Positions 60,840-62,599 of a stretch of DNA of 62,599 nucleotides are shown here, one piece after another. The first letter of the stretch is position 1, and each line of letters starts with the position of its first letter. Origin of the DNA: Pseudonocardia sp. CNS-004 (GTDB taxonomy: Bacteria; Actinomycetota; Actinomycetes; Mycobacteriales; Pseudonocardiaceae). The position numbers were made by a program, and so were the translations under genes. Location of the stretch: NCBI GenBank assembly GCA_001942185.1, contig MKJV01000105.1, forward strand, positions 1-62,599. The letters are read 5' to 3'. The notes under the pieces are model-generated. The model ran no database searches, was not told the origin of the DNA, and saw only the letters and a program-made list of their open reading frames with translations.

Positions 60840-61676
60840 ATGTTGGGCATGACGATGCTGGACTCGTCGACGGCCGCTACGCGGCGGGATCGCGTACCCC
60901 CGCCAGGAGCAGCAGGTGCCGCCTCGCACACCGCGGCCGCGGAGGAGCACGCCACCGCGGGCCGTTGGGAACAGGCCTACCAACACCTGCGCACGGCCGT
61001 GCGGCTGCTGAACGGGCAGTCCGGCGTCGACGAGCTCGACCGGTTGCGCCGCGAGAACGCCGAGGCCCGGGAGCAGAGCCGCCGTGACAGCCTGACCGCC
61101 ACCTACAACCGCCGCTACCTCGACGAGCGGCTCATGGCGCTGGTCGGCGAGCCGGGCGGCGTCGGGGCGGCCGGGATCGCGGTCGCCCTGCTGGACGTCG
61201 ACCACTTCAAGCAGATCAACGACACGTACGGCCATCCGTTCGGCGACCGCGTCCTGCAACGGCTCGTCGCAGTGATCGACGCGAGCCTGCCCGACGGCGC
61301 GTTCTGCGCCCGGTACGGGGGCGAGGAGTTCGCGATCGTCCTGCCCGGCCACGACCGTCACGAGGCGGTCCGGGTCTGCGAGACCGCGAGGGAACGCGTC
61401 CACGGCCACCTGTGGCCCGAGCTCGCACCCGAGCTCTCCGTGACCGTCAGCATCGGCGTCGCCCACGGGTTCGGACCGGTGACGGGCCACGACGGTCTCG
61501 TCGCCGCGGCGGACCGGCTCCTGTACGCGGCGAAGAACTCCGGGCGCAACGCGGTCGCCTTCCACGACGCCCACTCCGGCCACGTACGGCTCGCCGGGCC
61601 GGCAGCCGGCCGCCGGTCGATCCCCCAGCCACCGGTCGCCGCACCCCACTGCGGTCAGGGGGCCTCCTCTCCGTAA
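60840..61676 (+). CDS. Diguanylate cyclase (GGDEF domain)
   Basis: The 278-residue protein has a helical N-terminus (TAAAEEHATAGRWEQAYQHL, RTAVRLLNGQSGVDELDRLR), possibly a short TPR-like or coiled-coil dimerising region, then a GGDEF domain: DSLTATYNRRYLDERL, IAVALLDVDHFKQINDTYGH, PFGDRVLQRL, the active site ARYGGEEFAIVLPG and SVTVSIGVAHGFG. The signature GGEEF and the metal Asp (LLDVDHFK) are intact, so it should make c-di-GMP. No RxxD inhibitory site precedes GGEEF. The tail after residue 245 is unstructured. The start is ambiguous among ATGs at 60840, 60849 and 60855. Confidence 0.86.
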   Translation: MLGMTMLDSSTAATRRDRVPPPGAAGAASHTAAAEEHATAGRWEQAYQHLRTAVRLLNGQSGVDELDRLRRENAEAREQSRRDSLTATYNRRYLDERLMALVGEPGGVGAAGIAVALLDVDHFKQINDTYGHPFGDRVLQRLVAVIDASLPDGAFCARYGGEEFAIVLPGHDRHEAVRVCETARERVHGHLWPELAPELSVTVSIGVAHGFGPVTGHDGLVAAADRLLYAAKNSGRNAVAFHDAHSGHVRLAGPAAGRRSIPQPPVAAPHCGQGASSP

Positions 61677-61759
61677 GCTCGGAACGAGACGTTGAGGGGC
61701 GGGCTCGGGCGGCTTCAGCGGGCCCGTACCCGCCCTCTGTTCGTGCCGAGGAGGTGGGC

Positions 61760-62599
61760 GTGGAGGACGGTCCGTACCGTGCTCGGCGCTCCACCGGCGG
61801 GCGCAGGCGCGCCCAGGACGATTCCGAGGACGTTCTCGCGCGCCACGGCCTTCTCGGTTTCGCCCCCGACTCCGCGCCTCCGGCGGCCGGGCCGCCCGGC
61901 GCCGGGCCGCCGAGCGCGAAACCCCGCCGGCCGACGACGGGCGGCCCGTCGTCGAGTCGCCGTCCGACCGGCAGGGGCCCCCGCCCCCGGACCGTCCACG
62001 GCGCCGCTACCGCACCGACGAGCCGGACGCCGAGGACGCGGGGCGGTTCGGCGCGCTGCTCGAGAACGGGTACGCGGTCGCGCCGCCCGAGGCCCCGTCC
62101 CGGGGCGCCGCTGCGCCCTCGGGTGGCGGTGGCGTCGGCGTGCACCCGAACCGTTCGAGGCCCCGTCCCGGGGCGCCGCTGCGCCCTCGGGTGGCGGTGG
62201 CGTCGGCGTGCACCCGAACCGTTCGACGTCCCGCAGGCGCTCGACCCGACCACCGCCGGGCCCACCCGTCGCGGCGCCCCCGAAGCCGACTCCGGTGCCC
62301 CCCGGCGGCGGCACTCCGCCGAGCCCGGCTCCGCGCCCGCCACCGGTGGTCGCCGCCGGCGCGCAGCGGACCCGGACGAGCCCTACCCGCCCCGCGGCGG
62401 CCGGGCCGATCCTGCGATCGAGTACGGCGCGCCCGGCCGACGCCGCGCCGACCCGACGGACGAGCCCCCTGCACCGCGCTGGGCAGCGGAGGAGCCGGAG
62501 GAGCGGTCCGGCCGACGCCGGTACTCCGACATCCCGGAGGAGCCGGAGGAGCGGTCCGGCCGACGCCGGTACTCCGACATCCCGGACGAACCCCGAGCT
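61760..62599 (+). CDS. Pro/Arg-rich protein with internal repeats (5' part; continues past window)
   Basis: GTG 61760 has GAGGAGG directly upstream and begins VEDGPYRARRSTGGRRRAQD, DSEDVLARHGLLGF. The layout (basic stretch, LARHG motif, then Pro/Arg/Asp-rich low complexity) resembles the cytoplasmic N-termini of large actinobacterial envelope proteins such as LCP-family enzymes, but no domain is reached before the edge. The natural frame changes near 61915 (DDGRPVVESPSDRQGPPPPD, GALLENGYAVAPPEAP) and returns after the 68-bp duplication (FDVPQALDPTTAGPTRRGAP). Two 16-residue repeats EEPEERSGRRRYSDIP end the visible part. Confidence 0.55.
   Translation, partial: MEDGPYRARRSTGGRRRAQDDSEDVLARHGLLGFAPDSAPPAAGPPGAGPPSAKPRRPTTGGPSSSRRPTGRGPRPRTVHGAATAPTSRTPRTRGGSARCSRTGTRSRRPRPRPGAPLRPRVAVASACTRTVRGPVPGRRCALGWRWRRRAPEPFDVPQALDPTTAGPTRRGAPEADSGAPRRRHSAEPGSAPATGGRRRRAADPDEPYPPRGGRADPAIEYGAPGRRRADPTDEPPAPRWAAEEPEERSGRRRYSDIPEEPEERSGRRRYSDIPDEPRA
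62088..62223. repeat. 68-bp tandem duplication
   Basis: Positions 62088-62155 are repeated at 62156-62223. The unit is not a multiple of three and changes the reading frame of the Pro/Arg-rich gene, as does the 58-bp duplication at the opposite end of the window. Confidence 0.85.
62488..62583 (+). repeat. 48-bp in-frame tandem repeat
   Basis: Two copies with a 48-bp period encode EEPEERSGRRRYSDIP twice. The period is 16 codons, so this is a natural protein repeat, in contrast to the 58- and 68-bp duplications. Confidence 0.85.

Overview
The window is a high-GC chromosomal segment from an actinobacterium of the Pseudonocardia type. Evidence for this is the strong GC bias at third codon positions, the frequent GTG starts, a mycothiol glycosyltransferase (mshA), a SenX3/RegX3 pair beside a phosphoglycerate mutase, a GC-rich CspA-type cold shock protein, and DUF3027, DUF2771 and LpqN-type lipoproteins. 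The family calls come from reading translated sequence and were not checked by database search.

Layout. 0-5.2 kb: a Pro/Arg-rich protein (cut by the left edge), a Ppx/GppA phosphatase, two small proteins, regX3, senX3 and gpmA. In Mycobacterium this block lies next to a YbjN-like gene and mshA. Here those two lie at 17.5-19.4 kb, so about 12 kb separates the two halves. 5.2-13 kb: an LpqN-like lipoprotein, MarR and GntR regulators, two VOC proteins, a methyltransferase, a PaiB-like flavoprotein, a RibD/DHFR-like protein and an acyl-CoA/coumarate ligase. 13.3-16.4 kb: a decayed island between two near-identical 32-bp direct repeats, with a DUF6907-like protein, a RusA-like nuclease remnant, a beta-carbonic anhydrase, a serine-recombinase remnant and a cupin. 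16.4-29.7 kb: DUF4349, YbjN and mshA; a large GHKL (sacsin-type) ATPase with DUF3027; a glutaminyl cyclase; an MFS protein; a DUF2771 lipoprotein; a cold shock protein; a fatty acyl-CoA synthetase; serS.

29.8-43.6 kb is mainly molybdenum biology: modBC with a TOBE regulator (no modA), moaA and moaD, and a form II coxSLM-coxG molybdenum hydroxylase operon. A subtilase, an acyl-CoA dehydrogenase, a P1 peptidase and a coupled pair of Fe(II)/2OG oxygenases (one AlkB-like) lie among them. 43.9-46.7 kb: a MftF-like glycosyltransferase and a phosphodiesterase. 47.1-54.3 kb: a DeoR/LacI-type regulator and its apparent target, a carbohydrate ABC operon with a 2-hydroxyacid dehydrogenase and DUF2264. 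55-58.6 kb: a CYTH protein and a small heat-shock module (MerR, Hsp20, unknown protein, J-protein). 58.8-62.6 kb: tRNA-Lys(UUU), a Cu-only SOD-like lipoprotein, DusB, a diguanylate cyclase and the start of a Pro/Arg-rich protein.

Two general properties affect every entry. First, about 30 reading-frame breaks occur in otherwise well-conserved genes, including serS, gpmA and mshA. Most are explained by one missing G or C, so they look like consensus indel errors. Second, intergenic DNA carries a palindromic repeat family built on GCGACTCGC/GCGAGTCGC, in four clusters.
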